This document shows positions 8,951 through 16,571 of a stretch of 64,000 nt of DNA, piece after piece (the stretch's first letter is position 1; every line of letters begins with the position of its first letter). The stretch is from an uncultured Colwellia sp. GTDB taxonomy: Bacteria > Pseudomonadota > Gammaproteobacteria > Enterobacterales > Alteromonadaceae. A program made the translations under genes and the position numbers. The notes under the pieces are model-generated. The model saw only the letters and a program-made list of their open reading frames with translations, did not search any database and was not told the origin of the DNA. The stretch is from assembly GCA_913063325.1 (NCBI GenBank), contig CAJXYE010000002.1, positions 1 through 64,000 on the forward strand. The letters run 5' to 3'.

Positions 8951-9910
8951 ATGAAAGTTATTAGTGCCGAGCAAGTCCATCAGAATCTTAACTTTGAAGA
9001 ATTAATTCCCTTATTAAAAGAGAGTTTTAGTAAACCTTTTCATATGCCGCAACGTCAAGTTCATGCACTTGCACCAGAGCAAAGTGATAATCATGATGCT
9101 TTTGCCTTACTGCCTTCATGGAATGAAGAAGTGATTGGCAATAAGATGTTCACCTATTTTCCGGACAATGCGACTAACCATGACTTAGCCGGTCTATTTT
9201 CTAAAATTATGTTATTTACACGTAAAACAGGTGAGCCGCTAGCGCTAGTTGATGGTACCAGTGTTACTTATTGGCGTACTGCGGCTATCTCGGCACTAGC
9301 CAGTCAGCTACTTTCCAAAGAAGATAGTCAACATATGCTGTTATTTGGCACGGGCAACTTGGCTAGTTATTTGGTTAAAGCACATTTAAGTGTGCGAAAT
9401 CTTAAGCAAGTGACTTTGTGGGGACGTAATCGCTCAAAAGTGAATGATTTAATTTTTGAACTCAGTGCTGCGTATCCAAACGTTGTTTTTAATGCCTGTG
9501 TCGATGTTAATGAAGAAGTCGCTAAGGCAGATATTATTTGCTGTGCAACGGGTGCTAAAGCGCCATTATTTGATGGTAACCTTGTTAGTGCTGGTACGCA
9601 TATTGATTGTTTAGGTAATCACATGAAAGATGCTCGCGAGTGCGATACAGCGACAGTAACCCGCGCTAGAGTATTTGTAGATAGTTTAACAAATACGCTA
9701 AACGAAGCCGGAGAGTTACTCATACCAATAGCTGAAGGTGCTTTTAACAAAGAAGATATTATCGGTGAGTTGGCTGATATGTGTAAAACACCATTATTGC
9801 TTCGTCAATCAGCCCAAGAAATAACGTTATTTAAGTCTGTAGGTACCGCGATAAGTGATTTGGTGGGGGCACACCATGTTGTTGAGAAACTGTTGAAAGC
9901 TGAAGCTTAG
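8951..9910 (+). CDS. Ornithine cyclodeaminase / mu-crystallin family reductase, probable delta-1-pyrroline-2-carboxylate reductase
   Basis: A protein of about 319 residues of the OCD/mu-crystallin family, with a Rossmann motif LFGTGNLASYLVKA in the middle and the C-terminal motif KSVGTAISDL. Family members include NAD(P)H-dependent reductases that turn pyrroline-2-carboxylate into L-proline, the step after trans-3-hydroxyproline dehydration; the dehydratase is encoded nearby. The start at 8951 is preferred because the upstream ATG at 8921 lies inside a mobile repeat and AAGAG precedes 8951. Ornithine cyclodeaminase activity is possible but less likely from context. Confidence 0.82.
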   Translation: MKVISAEQVHQNLNFEELIPLLKESFSKPFHMPQRQVHALAPEQSDNHDAFALLPSWNEEVIGNKMFTYFPDNATNHDLAGLFSKIMLFTRKTGEPLALVDGTSVTYWRTAAISALASQLLSKEDSQHMLLFGTGNLASYLVKAHLSVRNLKQVTLWGRNRSKVNDLIFELSAAYPNVVFNACVDVNEEVAKADIICCATGAKAPLFDGNLVSAGTHIDCLGNHMKDARECDTATVTRARVFVDSLTNTLNEAGELLIPIAEGAFNKEDIIGELADMCKTPLLLRQSAQEITLFKSVGTAISDLVGAHHVVEKLLKAEA

Positions 9911-9935
9911 ATTGACGCTTAAATTTAGTTAAGTT

Positions 9936-9965
9936 CAAAAAAGTAATGACTGCTCAGTCATTACT
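9936..9965 (-). terminator. Terminator, minus-strand orientation
   Basis: AGTAATGACTG and CAGTCATTACT form an 11-bp perfect stem around 2 bases. Read on the minus strand the hairpin is followed by TTTTTTGAAC, so it best serves the small minus-strand gene at 10067. It may also slow plus-strand transcription from the reductase gene. Confidence 0.75.
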
Positions 9966-10032
9966 GCAAATAAAAATTCGCTAACTTTATAAAAAGTTGC
10001 GAAATTTTTGTTTTAAATTTAGTCACTCTGGA

Positions 10033-10067
10033 AAAAAATAAAAAATAAAAAATAAAAAATAAAAAAT
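10033..10067. repeat. Heptamer tract (AAAAAAT)5
   Basis: Five exact tandem copies of AAAAAAT, with T every seven bases at 10039, 10046, 10053, 10060 and 10067. The tract runs up to the stop codon of the minus-strand gene that ends at 10067. It is a simple-sequence repeat prone to slippage. Confidence 0.9.
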
Positions 10068-10294
10068 TAGCGTATTTCTATTTCTGGCTGGTATGTGGCC
10101 ACACCACTTGGTGTTATGGTAATTAAGTGCTTATCTTTACTTGCAAATACTAATACCCCGTCCCGCCATTTTCGAGTGAATTTAAGCGAAAAGCCAAGCT
10201 GAAACACTTCAACTAAAACCACTTCTTGGGCAATGGTTAGTTCTTCTAAAGTCGCTTCTGCTCTCGATATCTTATGCCTTCTCTCTATATGCAT
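10067..10294 (-). CDS. Small conserved-looking protein of unknown function
   Basis: A 75-residue reading frame, not recognised. It has a basic N-terminus (MHIERRHKISRAEATLEE), no signal peptide or membrane helix, and a C-terminal half rich in beta-forming residues (DGVLVFASKDKHLITITPSG). It stands alone between the reductase gene and a membrane protein gene and is followed by a terminator in its orientation, which supports it being expressed. Its stop codon abuts a heptamer repeat tract. Confidence 0.5.
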   Translation of the reverse strand: MHIERRHKISRAEATLEELTIAQEVVLVEVFQLGFSLKFTRKWRDGVLVFASKDKHLITITPSGVATYQPEIEIR

Positions 10295-10404
10295 AATAAA
10301 ATACTCTTGTCCTTAAATGAATACGCGACACTTAAGCCTTGCTTAAGTCATCTATGCCACTACTACTGAAATCTCTATAGATTGCAACTTAGCCACTTTC
10401 TAAG

Positions 10405-11184
10405 TCAGCAACTAATGCCGATAGCTTTTCTGTGTTTAAGCATGACTAAAATGCAATAGCAGCTTGCTGAAGCCAAAAGGTGCTTGATTGAATGACCACT
10501 TAAAATTTCATATGTCCAAAGAAACACTTGTTCATCGTAGAACTCTGTAATTTTTGCTAGGAAGTAGAAAGTAAGCGCCGCTAACAATAACCACTGATGA
10601 GAATAACGACTCTTAAATAACAGCATCACTGCTGAAATGCTCAATAACGGAGCGAGTTGAATCCAAAAATACAGACGTAAATCATTACTGAAATACCAGT
10701 AAATTACTGAAGCCATGCCCAAAATGACAGCAGGTAATAATGCTGAAGCAAGTTTCTCTGATATGTACTCACTGAGAATGGCTACAAATAAGGCCATAAA
10801 AGCAACAGTCATAGGTAAACGATCCCAAAATAAAGTATCGTAGCTAGGTTGCCAATGATAGTAAGCTGAGCCAAGACTAACCAAGGCAATACCTAAAAAC
10901 ATCACTATCCAAGCATTGGCTGTGGGTTTTGGCGTACTCTGACGACAATACCAAAAGCCATAAATTCCGATGAGTAAAAATGGGAGATTAGTAACTACAT
11001 CAAAAAAATTTGGTATGAAAGTATAATGACGAGAATCAGCAAATAGATGATATTTACTTGATTGCATGATTGGCTCTAAATTTAAAAGTAAAATTAATGA
11101 AGAAAATAACAACATTATCAAAAAAGTAATTTTCCAACGGTTATTTTTATCTTGATTGAAATTTGTTTTATCTGCCATATTCAT
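10405..11184 (-). CDS. Ceramidase-like (CREST family) membrane protein
   Basis: A 259-residue integral membrane protein with about seven hydrophobic helices. The conserved pattern of alkaline ceramidase-type hydrolases is visible in order: DVVTNLPFL, then GSAYYHWQP with FWDRLPMT, then SGHSIKHLLAS near the C-terminus. The His, Asp and Ser residues in these blocks correspond to the predicted metal-dependent active site of the CREST superfamily. The substrate is unknown; bacteria generally lack classical ceramides, so a lipid amide is only a guess. AGAGGA precedes the ATG. It is divergent from an HTH regulator gene. Confidence 0.72.
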   Translation of the reverse strand: MNMADKTNFNQDKNNRWKITFLIMLLFSSLILLLNLEPIMQSSKYHLFADSRHYTFIPNFFDVVTNLPFLLIGIYGFWYCRQSTPKPTANAWIVMFLGIALVSLGSAYYHWQPSYDTLFWDRLPMTVAFMALFVAILSEYISEKLASALLPAVILGMASVIYWYFSNDLRLYFWIQLAPLLSISAVMLLFKSRYSHQWLLLAALTFYFLAKITEFYDEQVFLWTYEILSGHSIKHLLASASCYCILVMLKHRKAIGISC

Positions 11185-11328
11185 CAGCTATTCCTCTTTG
11201 TTTAACTAAATATATGCGGGTGGACTATTAGCAATGCATGTACTAACTTTGCACTTAGGTATTAAAAAATACAACCAATCAAGGGAATGTATTAAATTAC
11301 GTGACCTTTGGTATTAAAAGGCGAAACC

Positions 11329-12063
11329 ATGCACCAAGCTAGACTTTTAATTTCAACTCTTAAACAAGAACTTAAAAAACAAAATAAAACCTACAAACAA
11401 GTTGCCAAGGCGCTCGACCTTTCAGAAGCAAGTGTTAAAAGGTTATTTTGTGAAGAGTCATTTAGTCTTGACCGACTAGATAGGGTTTGTGAATTACTGC
11501 AAATGGAGTTTTGTGACCTTGTTAAGTTGATGGAAAAAAATATTAGTTTAACTAGCAGGCTTTCACTCGCCCAAGAACAAGAGTTAGTTTCAGATATACG
11601 GCTATTGCTAATGGCTCATTTTTTAATCTATGGTCTTTTATTTTCAGAAATCATTAGTCGATATAGTATCTCTGAAACAGAAGGAGTTCAGCTGTTAGCT
11701 AAGCTAGATAGAATGAAAGTTATTGAACTATTGCCAGGGAACAAGGTTAAAATGATCATTTCAAAAGATTTTCAATGGATAAAAAATGGGCCTATTCAAT
11801 ATTTTTACCAGCGAAATATTCAGCCAGAATTTTTTAATTCATCTTTTACGGCCCCTGGTGAGGTTCGCCTTTTTGTTTCTGGATTGTTCTCTGCTGCATC
11901 AACTAATGCGTTGATAAAAAAGATACAACGACTCGCCAATGAGTTTAATGAATTAAATTATGAAGATCAGTCCGTTGACTTAAATGAGCGAGTAGGCACC
12001 AGCTTAGTGATTGCAATGCGCTCTTGGGAACCAAGTATTTTCAGTAAGTTACGCCGAATGTAA
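11329..12063 (+). CDS. XRE-like helix-turn-helix transcriptional regulator
   Basis: A protein of about 244 residues. The N-terminal 65 residues form a Cro/C1-type HTH (TYKQVAKALDLSEASVKRLF, then LDRLDRVCELL). The remainder is a mostly alpha-helical domain without a recognised family, perhaps for sensing or dimerisation. A TTG at 11308 is in frame, but the ATG at 11329 follows AAAAGGCG and fits better. The targets are unknown; the divergent ceramidase-like gene and the downstream YiaAB/PspA-like pair are candidates by position. Confidence 0.75.
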   Translation: MHQARLLISTLKQELKKQNKTYKQVAKALDLSEASVKRLFCEESFSLDRLDRVCELLQMEFCDLVKLMEKNISLTSRLSLAQEQELVSDIRLLLMAHFLIYGLLFSEIISRYSISETEGVQLLAKLDRMKVIELLPGNKVKMIISKDFQWIKNGPIQYFYQRNIQPEFFNSSFTAPGEVRLFVSGLFSAASTNALIKKIQRLANEFNELNYEDQSVDLNERVGTSLVIAMRSWEPSIFSKLRRM

Positions 12064-12143
12064 CAAGCTAACTTTAGTCATTAATTACCTTGGACTCTTG
12101 CATTTTCAATAATCTAATAACAGATAACAATAACCTCTTACCT

Positions 12144-12172
12144 CGATAGGTATCAAAAATTAATACCTATCG
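12144..12172. promoter_or_regulatory. Palindrome upstream of the YiaAB-family gene
   Basis: CGATAGGTAT and ATACCTATCG form perfect 10-base inverted arms around 9 bases, without a T-tract. It lies about 110 bases before the YiaAB-type gene. A related TAGGTATTAAAAAATAC sequence precedes the HTH regulator gene, so an operator is a reasonable but untested reading. Confidence 0.45.
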
Positions 12173-12280
12173 TATTATAAGTCACTACATCTACCTTAAT
12201 AGTTGAATAATTCAATACTTAACGCAAAACTAAAGCTGCTTTTAGTATTTACTAATTTAACTTGAACGAGGTGAACTGTA

Positions 12281-12553
12281 ATGAACAATACTACTATTCA
12301 AAGTAATTCAGCCAGTTGGATGTTTTTCATTAAACTTTCTTTTGCCATAGCACTAATCTCAATGACAACGGGCATTATGTTTATGCCTGGTGGCATATTA
12401 GTACAAGGATACTTTGCTATTTGTGCACTCTTTTTGGTGAGTTCAACTATCACCTTGTCAAAAACTTTGCGGGATGAACATGAAAGCCAAAGGTTGATCA
12501 GTAAAATTAACGAAGCTAAGACTAATAAAATACTTAATGAGTTTACTGAGTAA
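12281..12553 (+). CDS. YiaAB two-helix inner membrane protein
   Basis: A 90-residue protein with two transmembrane helices. The layout matches the YiaA/YiaB two-helix domain: a SASWMFFIKLSFAIALISM first helix, GIMFMPGG turn, second helix, then the soluble signature TLSKTLRDEHESQRLISKINEAK. The function of the family is poorly known; it is often placed beside PspA/IM30-like genes and linked to envelope stress. GAGGTG precedes the start. It is followed after 6 bases by a coiled-coil gene, so the two are probably translated from one message. Confidence 0.85.
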   Translation: MNNTTIQSNSASWMFFIKLSFAIALISMTTGIMFMPGGILVQGYFAICALFLVSSTITLSKTLRDEHESQRLISKINEAKTNKILNEFTE

Positions 12554-12559
12554 AATGCA

Positions 12560-13168
12560 ATGAAACGACTCTGCAAAGTATTTACTGTCGCTAGAGCAAT
12601 GCTTTATGAAATTAAAGTAGGACTCTTGGCAGAAAATAACTTATCTAAGTTTGAACGAGAAATAGCTCATTGTGAAGCTGATTTTCAACAGGTTAGCAAT
12701 GAGTACTCTCACATTAAAGCTGAAATTACTTGTTTACAGCGAAGTAGTTTCTCTCTCGAACAATCAATCAGTCACCAAGAAGACACTCTAGCTTCAGCCT
12801 TACAATTAAAACAAAACAGCTTAGCTCAAGTTATTGCTAAATCAATATCGGTAAAAAATTGTGCGCTAGATACACTTTCTAAAAAGTATGTTGCATTGCA
12901 AGAGTGTCAACAACATCTACAACAGGTTTTAGTTGTATTGGCTAAAAAAATACAAACTTATCGTCTAGAATTACGTTTAATAAGAGCGACGAATAGTGCT
13001 CAGCAAGCTGCTTTTATGGCAATTGAAAGCTCAGAAAATAATTCTAATCAAGTTGGTCTGTCATTGCGCTTACAGATGATAAAGCAAAAACAAAATATTT
13101 TATCAGATCAACTCAAAGCTATGGAGTTGCTAGATGAAGAGTTATCAGAGCACAATAAACCCGATTAA
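12560..13168 (+). CDS. PspA/IM30-like coiled-coil protein
   Basis: A 202-residue, almost wholly alpha-helical protein. It begins with a short basic amphipathic stretch (MKRLCKVFTVARAMLYEIKVG) and continues with long heptad-rich coiled coils to about residue 195. Length, N-terminal amphipathic helix and linkage to a YiaAB gene suggest a divergent phage-shock-protein A/IM30 relative that guards the inner membrane. No diagnostic motif proves this. It is spaced only 6 bases from the upstream gene. Confidence 0.6.
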   Translation: MKRLCKVFTVARAMLYEIKVGLLAENNLSKFEREIAHCEADFQQVSNEYSHIKAEITCLQRSSFSLEQSISHQEDTLASALQLKQNSLAQVIAKSISVKNCALDTLSKKYVALQECQQHLQQVLVVLAKKIQTYRLELRLIRATNSAQQAAFMAIESSENNSNQVGLSLRLQMIKQKQNILSDQLKAMELLDEELSEHNKPD

Positions 13169-13279
13169 AAACTAATAGGCTGAACTAGCGAATCAGTGCA
13201 AATTGACGGGATAAATCTGTGTGAGCTTTATCACTTAATGAACATATTGTAACTTTAACCTAAGGTCAGTGGCTTAAGT

Positions 13280-14602
13280 ATGGTAGCTAACATTAACAAT
13301 AATCCCCCTATTCAGAAAAGAGAAATCTTTGGCTGGGCAATGTATGATTTTGCTAACTCTAGTTATACCACCGTTGTTATAACCTACATTTACAGCGCAT
13401 TCTTTATCAGTACAATTATACCCCAAGACTCTGTATTGCAAGATACCTATTGGTCAATTGCTATTGCTGCTTCAACTATACTGTCAGTACTTTTATCGCC
13501 TATATTGGGTGCCATGGCCGACATTAATGGTAAGAAAAAGAAATACCTACTGTGGTTAACATCAGTAAGCGTTATTTTTACTGCCTGCTTATTTTTTGTT
13601 GAACAAGGGCAAGTTTGGTTAGGCATTAGCTTACTTGTTTGCAGTAACACCGCATGGATGCTTTCAGAAAATTTCATTGCAAGTTTTTTACCTGATATAA
13701 CGACCCCAAAAAACATCGGAAAGATATCCGGTATTGGCTGGGGCATAGGCTATATCGGCGGGTTGCTATCATTAGTTTTAATGATAGGGATTATAACGGT
13801 GAGTAAGGATAAAAATCCTGAACTTTATATTTATCAAAACCAAGTGGCTATGTTTGCTGTTGCTTTATTTTATTTATTGGCAGCCATTCCAACTTTTATT
13901 TTTCTAAAAGAGAGGAATGTAGCAGACACAGATAACAAGAAACAAAATTTAGTCTCTTTATTGAAGGTTAGCACTAAAAAAGCCTGTAACATGTTTGCTT
14001 TGGTAAAAAAATATCCAAGCCTGTTTCGTTTTTTTATTCCTTTTACCATGTATTCTGCTGGCATTTCAGTGATTGTTAAGTTTTTTGGAATTTATGCCAG
14101 TGAAGAGTTGAAAATAACAGGAACCTTTCTAATTATTACTGGGGCAATTTTACAGTTATCCTCAATGCTTGGTGCAGTATCTTTTGGTTTTATGCAAGAT
14201 AAAGTCGGTGCTAAATTAACACTTCAAACATCACTTCTATGGTGGTTATTAGGTTTGTTAGGTATTTATTATCTTGAGAATATTAGTTTGTTTTTTACCA
14301 TGGAAATTAAACAAATGTTTATTGTTATTGCCTTTATTGCTGGTTCAGCTTTAGGTGCTACGCAAAGTGCAAGTAGAGCGGTTGTTGGCTTAATAACTAA
14401 AAAAGAAGATGCGTCGTTGAGCTATGGACTTTGGGGAGTATTCGGAAAACTTGCTATTGTGCTTGGTATGATTTTTGGCCCTATATCTGATGCTGTAGGT
14501 AGGCATAATGCATTGATAGTCATTATGTTTTACTTTTTGATTGGTTTCTTGTTATTAAGGTTAGTGCCATTTGACACGCTACCAAATCAACCACATAGAT
14601 AA
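13280..14602 (+). CDS. MFS transporter, UMF1/Atg22-like family
   Basis: A 440-residue membrane protein with about 12 hydrophobic helices. The N-terminal signature EIFGWAMYDFANSSYTTVV is typical of the UMF1 (Atg22-like) branch of the major facilitator superfamily, as is the AMADINGKKKKYL loop after helix 2. Members are thought to move amino acids or other small solutes; the substrate here is not known. Its relation to the preceding YiaAB/PspA-like pair, 110 bases upstream, is unclear. No strong hairpin terminator was found after it. Confidence 0.83.
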   Translation: MVANINNNPPIQKREIFGWAMYDFANSSYTTVVITYIYSAFFISTIIPQDSVLQDTYWSIAIAASTILSVLLSPILGAMADINGKKKKYLLWLTSVSVIFTACLFFVEQGQVWLGISLLVCSNTAWMLSENFIASFLPDITTPKNIGKISGIGWGIGYIGGLLSLVLMIGIITVSKDKNPELYIYQNQVAMFAVALFYLLAAIPTFIFLKERNVADTDNKKQNLVSLLKVSTKKACNMFALVKKYPSLFRFFIPFTMYSAGISVIVKFFGIYASEELKITGTFLIITGAILQLSSMLGAVSFGFMQDKVGAKLTLQTSLLWWLLGLLGIYYLENISLFFTMEIKQMFIVIAFIAGSALGATQSASRAVVGLITKKEDASLSYGLWGVFGKLAIVLGMIFGPISDAVGRHNALIVIMFYFLIGFLLLRLVPFDTLPNQPHR

Positions 14603-14817
14603 AATATGCAATTAGTTAAGGCGCCGATTTTTTAAATAATATCGATTTTACTATCCTAGCGGTATTTTATTTCCCCTCACCAATTACACACAGGATAACT
14701 AAATAATGAGACCGAAAGTTCTTCCTATTTCGACATAGGTAATATCATTAGTGCTTGGTAGATAGTCAAATCACATTTGCGAGACAATTCTATGTTTTGC
14801 TCCACTTTGCCTATTGC

Positions 14818-14934
14818 TTATGTTGGCGTTGGGTTAGGTAATTCCCCTGCCATTGCTGAGTCAGCAATAAGGTAAGCTGCAGCAGCAAAAGTACAACTGA
14901 GAATTGTGACTAATGTTTTTTTATTATTTTTCAT
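14818..14934 (-). CDS. Tiny exported peptide (38 residues), possible gene remnant
   Basis: A short reading frame with a clear ribosome-binding site (AGAGAGG, 9 bases before ATG) and a complete-looking signal peptide: basic MKNNKK, hydrophobic core, then a DSAMA cleavage site. The predicted mature part is only GELPNPTPT. The same frame stays open for another 30 codons after the TAA stop, so this may be a truncated gene or a genuine micropeptide. No homologue is recognised. It lies alone in a 578-base gap between convergent genes. Confidence 0.45.
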   Translation of the reverse strand: MKNNKKTLVTILSCTFAAAAYLIADSAMAGELPNPTPT

Positions 14935-15180
14935 AAGTACTATCCTCTCTCTTCTCTGGTTTTTATCAGGTATTTGGGGTTATTTAAGCTGAATTATACT
15001 ACTGGGGAGTTTATATTTGAGTAAAATTGGTAGTTTACTGTTTAAGGCTAAGACGCCAATAAAATTGAAGCTATAAAGTCCTCAGTAAATATTACAATTT
15101 ATGCTATTTCAACGTGTTAACGGTAAGATTCGCATAAAGAGTAATATTGAGCAGGTACTGCTTATCTAGAACCAGCTTAC
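14935..15180. other. Intergenic region, no further gene seen
   Basis: This is AT-rich sequence upstream of the tiny exported-peptide gene and downstream of the M24 peptidase gene. A small AGCAG/CTGCT hairpin near 15151-15163 could be a weak terminator for the minus-strand peptidase gene. Nothing else is supported. Confidence 0.4.
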
Positions 15181-16410
15181 TTAAGCTTCGTAGCCAAACG
15201 GATCATCAATTGAATGGGCCGGTTCACTAAACCATTTAGGGCCAGATTCAGTCATGTAAAAATGATCTTCTAAACGCACACCAAATTCACCATAAAGACA
15301 TAACATTGGCTCATTAGAGAAACACATGCCTGCAGCTAGAATGGTTTTATCGCCTCTAACTAAGTAAGGCCACTCATGAATGTCTAAACCAACACCATGG
15401 CCGGTACGATGTGGTAGGCCAGGTACTTGGTAGCCAGGACCGTAACCTTGTGCTTCTAAGTAGCTACGTGCGCCAATATCTGCTGCTTCACAAGGTAAGC
15501 CTATTTGAGCCGCTTCAAAGCCAGCCGCTTGTGCTCTTTTTTCATGTAACCAGACTGCACGTTGTTTTTCTGTAGCTTCGCCAAAAACATAGCTACGGGT
15601 AATATCTGAGTTATAACCTTGTACTAAACAACCGGTATCAATTAACACCATATCGTTAGTTTCTAAGGTTTTTGGCTCTTTTACGCCGTGTGGGTAGGCG
15701 GTATTTTGGCCAAATAGCACGATACAAAAAGATGAGCCTTTAGGGGCGCCAAGCTTGATATGGGCTTGGTTTATAAAAGCAGTAACTTCTGCTGTAGTGA
15801 TACCAACCGTTAGTATTTTGGCTACAGCGCGATGTACTACCATAGTCATATCTTTAGCGCGTTGTAATAAAGCAATTTCGCTAGCAGATTTAACCATTCG
15901 ACAACCAGCGGTGATCGCTTTGCTACTAGTGAAGTTAAGTGCCATATTTTGAGCTTTAGCCGCATTAATCATACCGTCAACAGCAAAAAATGCAGTTGAT
16001 TCATCAACAGCAATAGTGCCTTGGCCAATATTCATTTTTTGCAACGTAGCAATCACTAATTCATATGGAGACTCATGTTCGTGCCAGCTAGCAACCTCAG
16101 ACTTAATCACCATGAAACCCGATAGTGTACTTACTTCGAACCATGGAGCAATGTAAACTAGCTCACCTTCGGCAGGTAAAATTGCGCCAACTAAACGTTC
16201 AGATGCATACCATGTCGTACCGGTAAAGTAAGTTAAATTAGTGCCAGCATTAAGGTATAAGGCGCTAATGTTTTGCTCGCGCATTAACTGTTGTGCTTGC
16301 GCTATACGTTGTTGATATTCACCTAATTCAATAGGTGTGACATCAGTTGTCATATCAGTTAATTTACTTAATTCTATTTCAGCTGTAGAGCCACCAATAC
16401 CTATGGACAT
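15181..16410 (-). CDS. M24 family metallopeptidase (Xaa-Pro dipeptidase-like)
   Basis: A 409-residue creatinase/prolidase-type enzyme, distinct from the one at 7556. Metal ligands are visible in LIDTGCL, GYNSDITR, HRTGHGVG, SNEPML and VRLEDHFY. The N-terminal 150 residues form a creatinase-like domain. It is expected to be cytosolic and to act on X-Pro dipeptides or related compounds. A perfect ATTGTATACAAT palindrome lies about 90 bases upstream of its start, tying it to the hydroxyproline cluster at the left of the window. A minus-strand FAD oxidoreductase gene lies upstream, ending 161 bases away. Confidence 0.88.
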   Translation of the reverse strand: MSIGIGGSTAEIELSKLTDMTTDVTPIELGEYQQRIAQAQQLMREQNISALYLNAGTNLTYFTGTTWYASERLVGAILPAEGELVYIAPWFEVSTLSGFMVIKSEVASWHEHESPYELVIATLQKMNIGQGTIAVDESTAFFAVDGMINAAKAQNMALNFTSSKAITAGCRMVKSASEIALLQRAKDMTMVVHRAVAKILTVGITTAEVTAFINQAHIKLGAPKGSSFCIVLFGQNTAYPHGVKEPKTLETNDMVLIDTGCLVQGYNSDITRSYVFGEATEKQRAVWLHEKRAQAAGFEAAQIGLPCEAADIGARSYLEAQGYGPGYQVPGLPHRTGHGVGLDIHEWPYLVRGDKTILAAGMCFSNEPMLCLYGEFGVRLEDHFYMTESGPKWFSEPAHSIDDPFGYEA

Positions 16411-16500
16411 ATCATTTTCCTTCAGGACATTTTACTTTGTGTTGGATGTATAAATACTTTTCATCTCAGTAGTTCACTGAGCTGAAAACTCTTTTGGGAT

Positions 16501-16512
16501 ATTGTATACAAT
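16501..16512. promoter_or_regulatory. Palindromic operator ATTGTATACAAT before the M24 peptidase gene
   Basis: An exact second copy of the 12-base palindrome at 1514-1525; here the symmetry extends to TATTGTATACAATA. It lies between the FAD oxidoreductase gene (stop at 16572) and the M24 peptidase gene (start at 16410), where a peptidase promoter would be expected. Confidence 0.65.
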
Positions 16513-16571
16513 AAACTCATTGAAACAAGTGTTAATGTTAGATCATATAACACTCGATATCTTGTTTTACA

